NCBI GenBank assembly: GCA_947626775.1 | Contig: CANQTL010000024.1 | Location: 1-48,000 of the forward strand | DNA from: an uncultured Lachnospiraceae bacterium | GTDB lineage: Bacteria; Bacillota; Clostridia; Lachnospirales; Lachnospiraceae | Direction of reading: 5' to 3' | DNA length: 48,000 bases | Part shown: positions 20,857 to 29,866 of the stretch, piece after piece | Layout: every line of letters starts with the position of its first letter | Position numbering within the stretch: position 1 is the first letter of the stretch | Position numbers and translations under genes: made by a program | The notes under the pieces: generated by a model | What the model was told of the DNA's origin: nothing | What the model saw: only the letters and a program-made list of their open reading frames with translations | The model's database searches: none

Positions 20857-22509
20857 TTACAGTATACCACTCAATACCCACACATCGCAATATTTTTCCT
20901 GAAAGACATGGGTCCTGGACGTCAGCCCCGGATTCGCGGCGAGGATCCTGCCAAGCTGTTCTTCCTCGTCCGCGCCGCGCGCCAGATACACGATCACGCA
21001 TTCCGCCTCCCGTATCTCGCGGTCCGCAATCGGCTCAACGCTGTCCGCAGCCGCAAAATAGACTTTGGGATAGCGCAGCAGCTCGTCCGTCACATCCCAG
21101 ACGCACCATTCTTCCCCGGGCCGGTACAGCCACACGACAGGCGTTCCCCGCAGGCCGAATCCGTCGGCAAATTCCGTTTCCTCGCGGTCTTCCGGGTAGA
21201 GGAACAGCACGCCTTCCTGCCGATAGGCCGTCAGCACGGCTAAGATACAGACAAGCGACGACAGAACCGCAGCCGCCCGCACCGTCACACGGTGCTTCTT
21301 TTGAAGAGACGCCGCCGCCTGCAGACAGCTGCGAAGCACCGCCAAAACCAGAATCACAACGATCCCGTAGATCGGGAGCTGATAGCGGTTGGACGTATCG
21401 CCCAGGAGCAGCGCCGTCTTCGACACGGTCAGGAAATATCCTGCCGCGGCCGAAACCAACAGCCAAAAACCCGCGCCGTATCCCGATTCTGTCCGCGAAA
21501 CGGCGATCTTTCCACCCACCCGTCCGCGGGCGCGGCCCGCCAGCGCTTCGTATAGAACAACCGCCGCATACGCCGCTATGAGCGCGGCAAAAAGCGGCAG
21601 GAAATGACCGAATACATATCGGTTCATCAAATCGGCAAAAAAGGCGATCCTTTCTGCGGTATTGGATAAATCCAGAAAGTTCTCCGTCGCCTGCGCTCCC
21701 CTCTGTCCGCGAAACATCTGGCCAAGACAGGCGGGATAAGTCGCCCACGCCAGCGCCAGCGCCGCACCCTGGCAAAGACCGTACCTGACACAGTCGCCGG
21801 GGCTTTTGCCGCTTCGCAGGATCCACACGCAGAAAGCCGCTCCGATAAAGCACAGAAACACAAGATAATAATACTGCGTCAGGAACCCCAGATAAGTCAC
21901 AACCGCCATCGCCGCAAGGCTTGTCGGAGAAAGTTTTTTTCTGCCGCCGCAGACGGCGCGCACATGCAGTATCGCACAGAGCAGGACAAACGTCGTCAGC
22001 ATCTCATACATTCTGATAAAAACCACGCCGCTCATGACGGCGGGGCCGGCTCCCCAGAATGCAGCCGCACAGAGCGCAAAACCTCCGTTCCTGCCCCCGA
22101 CGGCATATGCCAGATACGCAACCAGGAAGATATTGAGTCCATGAAAGAGCAGATTCACACTCAGGCCGGTCCACTTGGAGAACACATCCGGCACAAACGA
22201 CGATACCGTATGAAACACCCAGTAGTAGAGCGGCGGGTGCACATCCCACGACTGCACCAGCCTGACCAGACCGTACTGAAACCGCTGATCCGGCAGCACC
22301 ACGAACTCATTGCGGTAAGTATCCCGCTCCATCCACTGTCCGTCCTCCACATAAAATCCGTTCGTGCGGGCAGTGGAATAATACGTGTAATACTCATCCT
22401 CATGAAACCCCTGTTTCTGCGTGCAGAAATAAAAGGCGGCCGCCATCTGCGCCACCCAGAGCAGGGCAAACAGTATGATATATTTTTTTCTCGTCTCCCA
22501 CCGTTCCAT
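20857..22509 (-). CDS. GT39-like polytopic membrane glycosyltransferase
   Basis: A 550-aa GT-C protein with about eleven membrane helices. The first outer loop carries the acidic motif HEDEYYTYYS, and further on HPPLYYWVFH, the pattern of ArnT/PMT-like transferases that use polyprenyl-phosphate sugars. The last 90 residues form a soluble C-terminal domain. The start was placed at the ATG at 22509; a TTG 9 nt upstream is possible. It lies 30 nt upstream of pseB. Donor and acceptor are unknown. Confidence 0.8.
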   Translation of the reverse strand: MERWETRKKYIILFALLWVAQMAAAFYFCTQKQGFHEDEYYTYYSTARTNGFYVEDGQWMERDTYRNEFVVLPDQRFQYGLVRLVQSWDVHPPLYYWVFHTVSSFVPDVFSKWTGLSVNLLFHGLNIFLVAYLAYAVGGRNGGFALCAAAFWGAGPAVMSGVVFIRMYEMLTTFVLLCAILHVRAVCGGRKKLSPTSLAAMAVVTYLGFLTQYYYLVFLCFIGAAFCVWILRSGKSPGDCVRYGLCQGAALALAWATYPACLGQMFRGQRGAQATENFLDLSNTAERIAFFADLMNRYVFGHFLPLFAALIAAYAAVVLYEALAGRARGRVGGKIAVSRTESGYGAGFWLLVSAAAGYFLTVSKTALLLGDTSNRYQLPIYGIVVILVLAVLRSCLQAAASLQKKHRVTVRAAAVLSSLVCILAVLTAYRQEGVLFLYPEDREETEFADGFGLRGTPVVWLYRPGEEWCVWDVTDELLRYPKVYFAAADSVEPIADREIREAECVIVYLARGADEEEQLGRILAANPGLTSRTHVFQEKYCDVWVLSGIL

Positions 22510-22539
22510 AATCTCCAACCGCCGCTTTGTCCGATTGCG

Positions 22540-23529
22540 TCAGCGTCTTATCCGCCATGCCATCTTGCCCGCATGCACTCTCCTGACCGTCCTGGGCGCA
22601 GCCGTAAACAACAGCAGATACACCCTGTTCTTAGCGCTCAGATAAGGATTGCCCGCGGTGTCCCGCACATGACCGCGAAGATATCGGATAACGCTGCGAT
22701 AGAATTCTCCCTTCATCTGCGAAATCGGCACGTGAAGCAGATAGTCCAGTCTCTGATACAGATTAAACCGGACCGCGCAGTCGTGCAGCGCCGGATATTC
22801 CCTGTCCACCAGTACCTGGACCCTGTCCGCATTGTCCACAATATCCAGAAAAACCCGCGAAAAACTGTCCTGTGTCCGGCTTCTGGTCGTGCTGTTCTGC
22901 CGGCAGACCACATGGTAACACTGTCCCGGCAGCATCAGAATGCCATCCGTCTCCCGCAGCATCTCCACTAACAGCCGAAAATCTTCGTTCAAAAGTCCTT
23001 CGGGAAACCTGTGCGCCTCGAACAGCCCCCGCCGCACCAGCTTCGTACAGAAGGAACAGTCTCCCCGGTGCAGGAGAAGTTCCCGCAGAAAATCTTCCGC
23101 CCCACAGAAGCGCTCGCCGTCAGGCGGCGTACACACATCAGGGAGTCTCCGCCCGGCTTCATCCACCTCGTCTCTCGCAATCTGCACAATGGACGCGCCG
23201 CTTTTTGACGCGGCCTCCATCATCCGTCCGTACATATCCGGCTCAATATAATCGTCGCTGTCCACAAAACCGAGATATTCTCCCTCCGCCAGCCGAATCC
23301 CCATATTGCGCGCCGAAGATGCGCCGCCGTTCTGTTTGTGGTAAGCACGGACGCGGCAATCCTGTGCCGCCAGCCGATCGCACAGACCGTCCGTACCGTC
23401 CGTGGAACCGTCGTCTATAAGAAGTATTTCGAGATTTTCATAAGTCTGCGCACAGACGGAATGTACACACCTCTCCAGACAATCTATGGAATTGTAGACC
23501 GGCACGATCACACTGATCTTTGCGCTCAT
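22540..23529 (-). CDS. Family 2 glycosyltransferase
   Basis: A 329-aa GT2 enzyme beginning KISVIVPVYNSIDCL, with IDDGSTDGTDGL, SSARNMGI, the DxD site FVDSDDY and the LLNEDFRL acceptor-side motif. The start at 23529 follows GGAGGAG; the reading frame stays open upstream to 23967, but that part is antisense-frame noise over the neighbouring gene. It lies 30 nt from the GT39-like gene. The C terminus is basic, suggesting membrane association. Confidence 0.88.
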   Translation of the reverse strand: MSAKISVIVPVYNSIDCLERCVHSVCAQTYENLEILLIDDGSTDGTDGLCDRLAAQDCRVRAYHKQNGGASSARNMGIRLAEGEYLGFVDSDDYIEPDMYGRMMEAASKSGASIVQIARDEVDEAGRRLPDVCTPPDGERFCGAEDFLRELLLHRGDCSFCTKLVRRGLFEAHRFPEGLLNEDFRLLVEMLRETDGILMLPGQCYHVVCRQNSTTRSRTQDSFSRVFLDIVDNADRVQVLVDREYPALHDCAVRFNLYQRLDYLLHVPISQMKGEFYRSVIRYLRGHVRDTAGNPYLSAKNRVYLLLFTAAPRTVRRVHAGKMAWRIRR

Positions 23530-23555
23530 CGCTCTCCTCCGTATCAGGCCGCAGA

Positions 23556-24740
23556 TTACAGCCTGTGCTCCGTCATCGCCCGGTACATGCCGCGCGGACT
23601 GATCACCGGCGCTGCGCTGAGAGGCCCCTCCTTCGCCGGAAGGATCTTCCCGTCCGTCAGTCCGCCGGCGAAACGGAGCAGTTCGTCCGCCGCCCGGTCC
23701 GCATTCCACACATCGCGAATTGTCTCGTAGGCCGCCCGTCCCATGTGCGCGTACCGCTCCCAGTGCGCGAACAGTTCCAGAACCAGACTCTCCATCTCCC
23801 CGTAGCGGCTGCCCGGATAGACCAGCCCGTTTTCTCCGTGTCTGATCAGATAGGGCGCCGCTCCCGCCTGCGCGCTGACCACCTCCACGCAGCCGCTGTT
23901 CATACCCTCGTTGACCACGGCTCCCCATCCTTCCAGATGGTTGCTCGTAAACAGATGGATATGACACTGCTCCATCACATCGCGGACTTTTTCGGGCGGC
24001 GTGTATCCATAGAACCGAAAGTGTTCCTTCAGGCCGAGATCGTTCACCTCCTGGCGGAGCGTGCGCTCCATCTCGCCGTCCCCCAGCATATGCACAAAAA
24101 AATCATACCCCTTTGCGCGGAGCGTCTTGGCCAGCCGCACCGCATACTCCGGATGCTTCAGCGGAATAAATCTGCCCGCCCACACGATATGGAGCGCGCC
24201 GTCCTGCGGTTTCATAGCCGCAAACTCTTCCTCGCCGTAAGTGCGAAGCGACGTGAAATATCCCCATCGGAACAGCTTGCCGGGATAGGCGCTGATGAGA
24301 TGAAAATCCGACGCCGCATACGCGCCCGCACAGAGCATACAGACATTCTGCCGGCGGTATCTGACATGCTCCCGGTATTTCGCTCTAAGCCCGCGCGGAG
24401 AGAGCATTCTCCACTGCCCCTCACGGTAAAGCCGCTCACTGACACGCAGCGTAGGCTTCCCGGAGGCCAGCCTCTCCCCGGCGAGATCCTCCCGCTCCGT
24501 CCAGCCCAAAAGCGCCACATCGCTTCTCATAATCCTGCGCCGGCATTCGCTCTCCTCCTCATACAGGCATTTCACATAGGGCAGCCTGTGAGCATCCGCA
24601 TTCCAGCCCATGTCGATCCGTTCCTGCTCCATCGGCATCGTCTGAACGAAAGTAAAATCCGCTCCAAGCCTGCGATACAGCGCGTCGCACAGCGGGATCT
24701 GATGATGGTTGATATAGTTGGATGCAAAAGTGAAAGTCAT
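23556..24740 (-). CDS. Family 4 glycosyltransferase
   Basis: A 394-aa GT-B fold enzyme. The C-terminal GT4 half is clear: VWAGRFIPLKHPEYAV, LGDGEMERTLR, FYGYTPPEKV, the EGWGAVVNEGMNSGC nucleotide-sugar binding block, and ENGLVYP. The N-terminal acceptor half begins FTFASNYINHHQIPL. It starts with an ATGA overlap on the preceding gene. It is probably cytosolic or peripheral and adds one sugar to the lipid-linked repeat unit; the specificity is unreadable. Confidence 0.88.
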   Translation of the reverse strand: MTFTFASNYINHHQIPLCDALYRRLGADFTFVQTMPMEQERIDMGWNADAHRLPYVKCLYEEESECRRRIMRSDVALLGWTEREDLAGERLASGKPTLRVSERLYREGQWRMLSPRGLRAKYREHVRYRRQNVCMLCAGAYAASDFHLISAYPGKLFRWGYFTSLRTYGEEEFAAMKPQDGALHIVWAGRFIPLKHPEYAVRLAKTLRAKGYDFFVHMLGDGEMERTLRQEVNDLGLKEHFRFYGYTPPEKVRDVMEQCHIHLFTSNHLEGWGAVVNEGMNSGCVEVVSAQAGAAPYLIRHGENGLVYPGSRYGEMESLVLELFAHWERYAHMGRAAYETIRDVWNADRAADELLRFAGGLTDGKILPAKEGPLSAAPVISPRGMYRAMTEHRL

Positions 24741-26023
24741 GACAGCATCTCCCGATAAATATGTATCAGGCGGTAATAATTCTGGTCCGCATCATGATTC
24801 ACCCGGGCATGTTTCCTTGCATTGTCCGAAAAGCGCTCCACGATGGCTTCCTTCGTAAAGATTTCCACAATTCTGTCAGCCAGCGCATCCACGTCGCCCG
24901 CCGGATACAGCATACCGTCGCCGCCGTCCGTCAGCAGATTGTGTACGCCTCCCACATCCGCCGCCACGCAGGGAGTGCCGAGCAGCATGGCCTCTCCCAG
25001 TGAATTGGGAGAGTTTTCCAGCGCCGAGGGCAGCACAAAGAGATGGCAGCGCAGATACTGCTCCTTCATCTCCTCCGCAGTCAGCCTGCCGAGCATCGTC
25101 ACGTGCTCCTCCAGCCTGTTTTCCCGGATCAGCTTCCTGAGATATTTGCCATACGACGACAGCTTCAATCTGTCCTGAAAAGCAGCCGCCTCTATGATAT
25201 TGCTCCCCGCCACATAGACGTGCACATCAGGGAACTGCTCCCGCACTTTCGGGAGCGCCCGCAGGAGATAATGAAAACCTTTCAGCGGATAATCTCCCTG
25301 ACTCAGAAAGATGCTGTGCGGCTCGCACGCCGCCCTCTTCCATCTGTCATGATAGAAGATTCCCCTGAGCGTCTCATTGAGATAGTGATATTTGGCGGAC
25401 GGGTTGATCCTTGCAGTCTGTTCGCGGTCAAAATCCGTCCTGCCGGCAATATGCCCCGCCATGAGCAGCGCCGATTTTTCATGTTCCCCGCGCTTCCTGA
25501 ATTTCTTCTGCTGCTGTTTCAGCCCGTCTTCCCTGATACGGTCGCGAAGCGTCATCTGTCTCTGTACCTTTGCGGGCAGATCCGCCATGTACTCTTCCGC
25601 TATGACGCTGCACAATCCCTGTATGCCGACCAGCGTTCTGTCGGATCTTCCGTATGCTTTAATACAGGCGAGCGCATGCGGGAACTCCGTTCCGAACACA
25701 TGCAGAATATCCGGTGCAAAATCAGCCAATATCTCCGCAAACCGCTTTTCCAGTGTCTCGTCGTAAACCTCCGGCGTATCGAGATTTTCCCGGAAACCGT
25801 AACAGCGGCAGGACACGTTCTCCCCGAGCTGCATGGTTCTCTGCAGTTCCCCGAGATCCTCTCCGACAGGAAACGCGATGCCGAGTTCGATTCGATTATG
25901 TCCCTGCTCCTGCGCGACGCGGTCCAGCAGACCGCTCAGCCAGCCCTCCCGGCTGCTGTAGGTAACTCCAAGCTGCCTGGCAATCGCCGGAAGCATAATA
26001 TTGCATACCCATAGTACCTTCAT
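24737..26023 (-). CDS. Family 4 glycosyltransferase
   Basis: A 428-aa GT-B enzyme with VFLSQGDYPLKGFHYLL-type donor-domain entry (here IFLSQGDYPLKGFHYL), VTMLGRLTAEEM, the ALENSPNSLGEAMLLGTPCV block and GDGMLYPAGD. The N terminus MKVLWVCNIMLP is the usual Rossmann strand. The start at 26023 has GGAGG 5 nt upstream; an ATG 12 nt earlier has no ribosome binding site. It overlaps the next GT4 gene by 4 nt. The LGEAM box is typical of enzymes acting in polysaccharide assembly. Confidence 0.88.
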   Translation of the reverse strand: MKVLWVCNIMLPAIARQLGVTYSSREGWLSGLLDRVAQEQGHNRIELGIAFPVGEDLGELQRTMQLGENVSCRCYGFRENLDTPEVYDETLEKRFAEILADFAPDILHVFGTEFPHALACIKAYGRSDRTLVGIQGLCSVIAEEYMADLPAKVQRQMTLRDRIREDGLKQQQKKFRKRGEHEKSALLMAGHIAGRTDFDREQTARINPSAKYHYLNETLRGIFYHDRWKRAACEPHSIFLSQGDYPLKGFHYLLRALPKVREQFPDVHVYVAGSNIIEAAAFQDRLKLSSYGKYLRKLIRENRLEEHVTMLGRLTAEEMKEQYLRCHLFVLPSALENSPNSLGEAMLLGTPCVAADVGGVHNLLTDGGDGMLYPAGDVDALADRIVEIFTKEAIVERFSDNARKHARVNHDADQNYYRLIHIYREMLS

Positions 26024-26041
26024 AGTTTCCTCCATCTTTGC

Positions 26042-26860
26042 TCACTGATACAGTTTTCTCTTGATCGTCTGGTAGATACCCGCCGTGGCCGGATTGCGCG
26101 CAAGCCTTGTCCTGAGCGGCGCGAGAGTCAGCAGCATAACCAGCCTGTATTTCCACAGCTTACCCGCGGGCAGATACCTTCCCGTAATCTCCCGATGCTC
26201 CTGCCTCGCCTTTCTCTCGTTCTCTTTCGTCTCGGAAAAACCTCCGCCCTCATAGCGCGTCACGGTGACCGGCATATACGCCGTTTTGGCGTCTCCCCTG
26301 TAATAGCACCAGAGGAAGTGCTCATAGTCTGCGCGCACCTCGTAGGAGATGTCAAACCCCCGCTCCCGCATCAGCGCTGCGTCGTAGAAACATGCCTGAT
26401 GGCAGGGCAGATTGCGGTAACAGGCAAAATCATCAATCACCGGATTCGACTGCACCAAGGCGCCGGTTCTGCACTCATAGACGTTGCCGTAATAAATACA
26501 GCGCTTCTTCCCGGCGGCGTTCTGCCGGTCAATCTGCGCTCTCACCCGCCCGAGCACCTCCGCGTCATAGAAACAGTCCCCGCAGTTCAGAAAGAATACA
26601 TACCGTCCCCGCACATACCGCACGGCCTGATTCATGGCGTCGTAGATTCCCGCATCCCTGCAGCTGTAGACTCTGACGCGTTCCCGGAACGCGTCGTCCT
26701 GCGCATAATCCGCCAGATACGCTTTGGTCGCCTCATCCGCAGACTCTCCGTCCTTGATGATAACTTCATAGTCCCGATCCGTCTGGCTCCGAATGCTCTC
26801 CATCGTCTCATGCAGTTTTTCTCCCGCGTTCAGGCACACGATGATGATGCTGAAAGTCAT
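26042..26860 (-). CDS. Family 2 glycosyltransferase
   Basis: A 272-aa GT2 enzyme of the WcaA-like short type. It begins MTFSIIIVCLNAGEKL, with SIRSQTDRDYEVIIKDG, ending the donor site in NCGDCFYD in place of a classic DxD (an NCGD form often seen in this subgroup). The C terminus (LAPLRTRLARNPATAG) may lie on the membrane. The start at 26860 follows GGAAAGGG; 33 in-frame nt upstream contain a weaker ATG. It lies 18 nt ahead of the GT4 gene. Confidence 0.85.
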   Translation of the reverse strand: MTFSIIIVCLNAGEKLHETMESIRSQTDRDYEVIIKDGESADEATKAYLADYAQDDAFRERVRVYSCRDAGIYDAMNQAVRYVRGRYVFFLNCGDCFYDAEVLGRVRAQIDRQNAAGKKRCIYYGNVYECRTGALVQSNPVIDDFACYRNLPCHQACFYDAALMRERGFDISYEVRADYEHFLWCYYRGDAKTAYMPVTVTRYEGGGFSETKENERKARQEHREITGRYLPAGKLWKYRLVMLLTLAPLRTRLARNPATAGIYQTIKRKLYQ

Positions 26861-26925
26861 ATTCTCATTTTCCCTTTCCGCGCCGCAGGACATCGCCGTG
26901 CAGACGCGCAGCCGCCGGCCTTTCG

Positions 26926-28059
26926 TCAGCTTACATCGGACAGAATGTTGACCATGTCGTTAAAGAAAAACGTCCGGTATGGCAGAATTAAAACGCCGTC
27001 GTCGCCGGCGCGGCTCATATAGACGATAAAATAGCAGACCGCAGCCAGAAGAACGCCCAGCCGCAGCAGCTTCCCCAGGCGTTCGCCGCCCGTTCTGCGA
27101 AGCAGCATCGGCAAAAACAGAATATGGCTGACCGTCAGGTAATATCCGATGCGCGATATGATCGGCAAAAAAGAGCAGAACACATACAGCGCGAGCGCTC
27201 CCAGATCCAGATAGAAAAAGAACCAAAAACGCCGCTCGTCATCGGCGTCCGCCGCGGGCGCCTTTCCGCGCTTCTGCAGCCATCGCACCAAACCCGCCAG
27301 AGTCAGCACCGCCAGGCATCTCACGATATTGATATAACTTGTCCCGCCTTCCAGATACTCCGTATTCTCATAGGTCGGATACAGGAATACCACTACTTTC
27401 AGATAAAAATCCTGAAAGAAGAGAAACGTCGTACAAAACAGTCCCGCCAGAACCAGCTGCCACTTTTTCCAGCGAAGCGACGCCAGAAAATAGAGCGGTA
27501 TTACCACCAGAAGCGACTTATGGAATGTCGAACCGAGCAGAATCAATACCAGAAATCTGCCCCACTGCCCGCGCAGTACGAACTTCATGGAATACAGCGC
27601 GACCGCCAGCGCCAGATAATAGCGCACCGTACTGAAAGTCTGGAAATAATATCCCAGCGCCATAAACAGGAAAAAGGTGAGCGGGAAGTCGTCGCTCTGC
27701 TCATACATCGCCCGCATAAACAGCCAGACTGTAACAAACGCGTACACCGCAAACACGAGAAGATAATTCTCAAATCCCGACAGCCCGTAAATCAGCCTGA
27801 CCAGCAGATTAAAGCCGATCTCCGTCGGCACATAGGCGTTGCAGTTGACAAGATGCATGAACTCCACATATTTTGCATAGTCATTCCCAACGTTCAGCCT
27901 GCACGCCGACAGCCCAAACAGAAGCAGGAAGACCGCAGACAGGCAGATCCGATTGTACATCTGCTGCCTGGTTGTCCTATATGGTTGTGTGGCCGGGTGG
28001 TTGTCCACCCTCCCCGCAAGCAGCACTGAAAGCGCCGCCACTGTAATATACAGAATCAT
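26926..28059 (-). CDS. EpsG-like polysaccharide polymerase
   Basis: A 377-aa membrane protein with about ten helices and the EpsG family pattern RLNVGNDYAKYVEFM in the first outer loop, TEIGFNLL, and FSTVRYYLALAVALY. It is the likely Wzy-type polymerase that joins lipid-linked repeat units on the outer face (family role known; the link here is inferred from the operon). The start ATG overlaps the preceding GT2 stop by 4 nt, with AAAGGA upstream. Confidence 0.85.
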   Translation of the reverse strand: MILYITVAALSVLLAGRVDNHPATQPYRTTRQQMYNRICLSAVFLLLFGLSACRLNVGNDYAKYVEFMHLVNCNAYVPTEIGFNLLVRLIYGLSGFENYLLVFAVYAFVTVWLFMRAMYEQSDDFPLTFFLFMALGYYFQTFSTVRYYLALAVALYSMKFVLRGQWGRFLVLILLGSTFHKSLLVVIPLYFLASLRWKKWQLVLAGLFCTTFLFFQDFYLKVVVFLYPTYENTEYLEGGTSYINIVRCLAVLTLAGLVRWLQKRGKAPAADADDERRFWFFFYLDLGALALYVFCSFLPIISRIGYYLTVSHILFLPMLLRRTGGERLGKLLRLGVLLAAVCYFIVYMSRAGDDGVLILPYRTFFFNDMVNILSDVS

Positions 28060-28904
28060 TGGCCGCCGCTGTCCTTTCCGCCGCCCCGTCTGGCCTCCCG
28101 CACGCCGTCCCGCATCAGCGCGTACGCGCGGCTTACCGGAATCTCCACGCACATCTGCCGTCTGTGAGCCAGCAGAAAGCGGCAGGAAAGCGGCAGAGCC
28201 AGACGCCCGTACAGGTAATGGTACAGCACGCCCCTGTCACGGAAAAATTTCTCGTGATAACCGCTGAACCAGGTAGATTTTCTCTCCGTCTCCTCCCCGA
28301 TGCAGGCCGTGTGGGCATAGATCCTCAGTCCGGCCCGCAGACAGTCCCGCAGAAAAAGGCTGTCCTCCCCGTTGCTGTATCTTGCCCCGCCGCCAAAAAG
28401 CAGCGAATAATGCGCGTTGGCGCGCCGCAGCGCCCCAAGCCTGGCCGTGATGCTGTACGCCGGATACCGCCCGTAATTGCGGCGGTTGATCCTGTGGATG
28501 TCCTCGTTCCAGTAAGTCCGCCTGGCAGGCGCCACCCTGACGTTGAAGAGAATCATATCCGCATCGGGCAGCTGTCCATACGCCTCCGCGATCTGTGCCT
28601 CATAATCCTCCGACAACACAATATCCTCGTCTGAAAAGAGACAGATATCGCCGCTCGCATGCAGAAGCGCGGTATTACGGCTCAGTCCCACACCCCGCTC
28701 CGGCATGGAAAATACCTGTATTCTGCGATCTTTTTTCCCGCTCTGTCCGCCGCCGGCTTCCCGCCACTCCCGATAACCGTACCGGTCGCACTGGTTCACG
28801 ATGACTGCGGAAGTCCCTATCCGCATCCGCCTCTCCAGCGCCTCGGCGTCCTGCTCCACCGCCGACACCAGCACCTGTATGTTCAAAGGTGATTGTAATA
28901 CCAT
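28056..28904 (-). CDS. Family 2 glycosyltransferase
   Basis: A 282-aa GT2-related enzyme of a divergent group. It begins QSPLNIQVLVSAVEQD, with GVGLSRNTALLHA, the metal site LFSDEDIVL, and FGGGARYSNGEDSLFL toward the end. This subgroup lacks the usual VSVIIPVYN start. It overlaps the chain-length gene by 22 nt and the EpsG gene by 4 nt, so all three are translationally linked. GAGG lies 8 nt before the start. Confidence 0.8.
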   Translation of the reverse strand: MVLQSPLNIQVLVSAVEQDAEALERRMRIGTSAVIVNQCDRYGYREWREAGGGQSGKKDRRIQVFSMPERGVGLSRNTALLHASGDICLFSDEDIVLSEDYEAQIAEAYGQLPDADMILFNVRVAPARRTYWNEDIHRINRRNYGRYPAYSITARLGALRRANAHYSLLFGGGARYSNGEDSLFLRDCLRAGLRIYAHTACIGEETERKSTWFSGYHEKFFRDRGVLYHYLYGRLALPLSCRFLLAHRRQMCVEIPVSRAYALMRDGVREARRGGGKDSGGQ

Positions 28905-29866
28905 CGCAAAAACCTCACATCAGCATCTTTGATCGTCACACCGACCACATTGCAGTCCTGCAGCGCCAGACGTTCCAGCTCGTAAGCGAGTTTTGCCCGG
29001 TCCAGCCTGCCGTAAGGAAGCTCCAGCAGAACGCCGTCCGCCTGCCGCAGTCTGTCAAACAGCGCTTCCTCCGCACCCGCCTCTCCCGGAACATAGCGCT
29101 CCAGTCTGCCCGTCTTCTGTTCCAGATAAGCCCGGTTTTTCTCCGTGTCTTCCGCAAGACGCTCTCCTATCGCTCCCCGCGTTTCCCCAGCCGGCAGATA
29201 TCCCACAAAAGGCAGATCTGTCACGCTCTTCAAATCTCCAGCCACATAGATGCCGTCATCCAGCACATACCACAGCGCCATACCCAGAAGCACCGCTGCA
29301 AAGGCGAGCAGAACGCCCAAAAGCACCGCCTGAAACAATCGGTCATCAACCACGAGCAGTCTGGCGGAATCCTCCTGAATAACCTCGATATCCCGAAACT
29401 CCCTGGCCTGCTCGCCAAGCGTCACCAGCGCCTTGTCCACCGCATGGAGGAACGTTTCCGTCTTCGCCGGATCATCGGTAGTGACCGTGACCGTCAAAAG
29501 CCGCAGATCCGAGAGGATCGTAGCGCTCACGGCCTCCCTCACTTCCTCTGCGGTAAAATCATGGGAAAGATTTTCCAAAGTCTCGTCCATAATACGCGAG
29601 GTGGCGATGAGGTCGTTCCAGGTATATCCATTGTACGCCTGGTATACCTCTCCCGTCTCGTCCGGCGCGAAATTCAGGTACACCTTGGAAAAGGCCTGAT
29701 ACTCCCGGTTGGGCGAAATCACCGTGTGATAGAACAGATAGACTCCGCCTCCCAGCAAGCCCCCGGCCACCGACAAAACCAGAAGCAGCCAGAGCTTTTT
29801 CAGCAGAAAAAGAATCAGCTTTTTTAAGTCCATCCCCTCTGTCTTGTCATACATCACCGTCTTCAT
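28883..29866 (-). CDS. Wzz-like chain-length protein with a BY-kinase-like tail lacking the Walker A motif
   Basis: A 327-aa protein. One membrane helix lies at about residues 15-37, followed by an extracellular Wzz domain of about 130 residues and a second helix at about 175-200. The cytoplasmic tail of about 115 residues contains LPFVGYLP and ends with GVLLELPYGRLDRAKLAYEL and VVGVTIKDADVRFLRWYY. That tail resembles the last part of a tyrosine autokinase domain but has no GxxxxGKT/S motif, so it is probably not a kinase. It should control polymer length with the EpsG-like polymerase. AAGGAG lies before the start, which overlaps the sugar transferase stop as ATGA. Confidence 0.8.
   Translation of the reverse strand: MKTVMYDKTEGMDLKKLILFLLKKLWLLLVLSVAGGLLGGGVYLFYHTVISPNREYQAFSKVYLNFAPDETGEVYQAYNGYTWNDLIATSRIMDETLENLSHDFTAEEVREAVSATILSDLRLLTVTVTTDDPAKTETFLHAVDKALVTLGEQAREFRDIEVIQEDSARLLVVDDRLFQAVLLGVLLAFAAVLLGMALWYVLDDGIYVAGDLKSVTDLPFVGYLPAGETRGAIGERLAEDTEKNRAYLEQKTGRLERYVPGEAGAEEALFDRLRQADGVLLELPYGRLDRAKLAYELERLALQDCNVVGVTIKDADVRFLRWYYNHL

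Noticed and set aside
23530..23967. In-frame 5' extension of the GT2 gene
   Set aside because: The extension overlaps the GT4 gene, is low-complexity Gly/Arg-rich, and the internal ATG has a strong GGAGG site.
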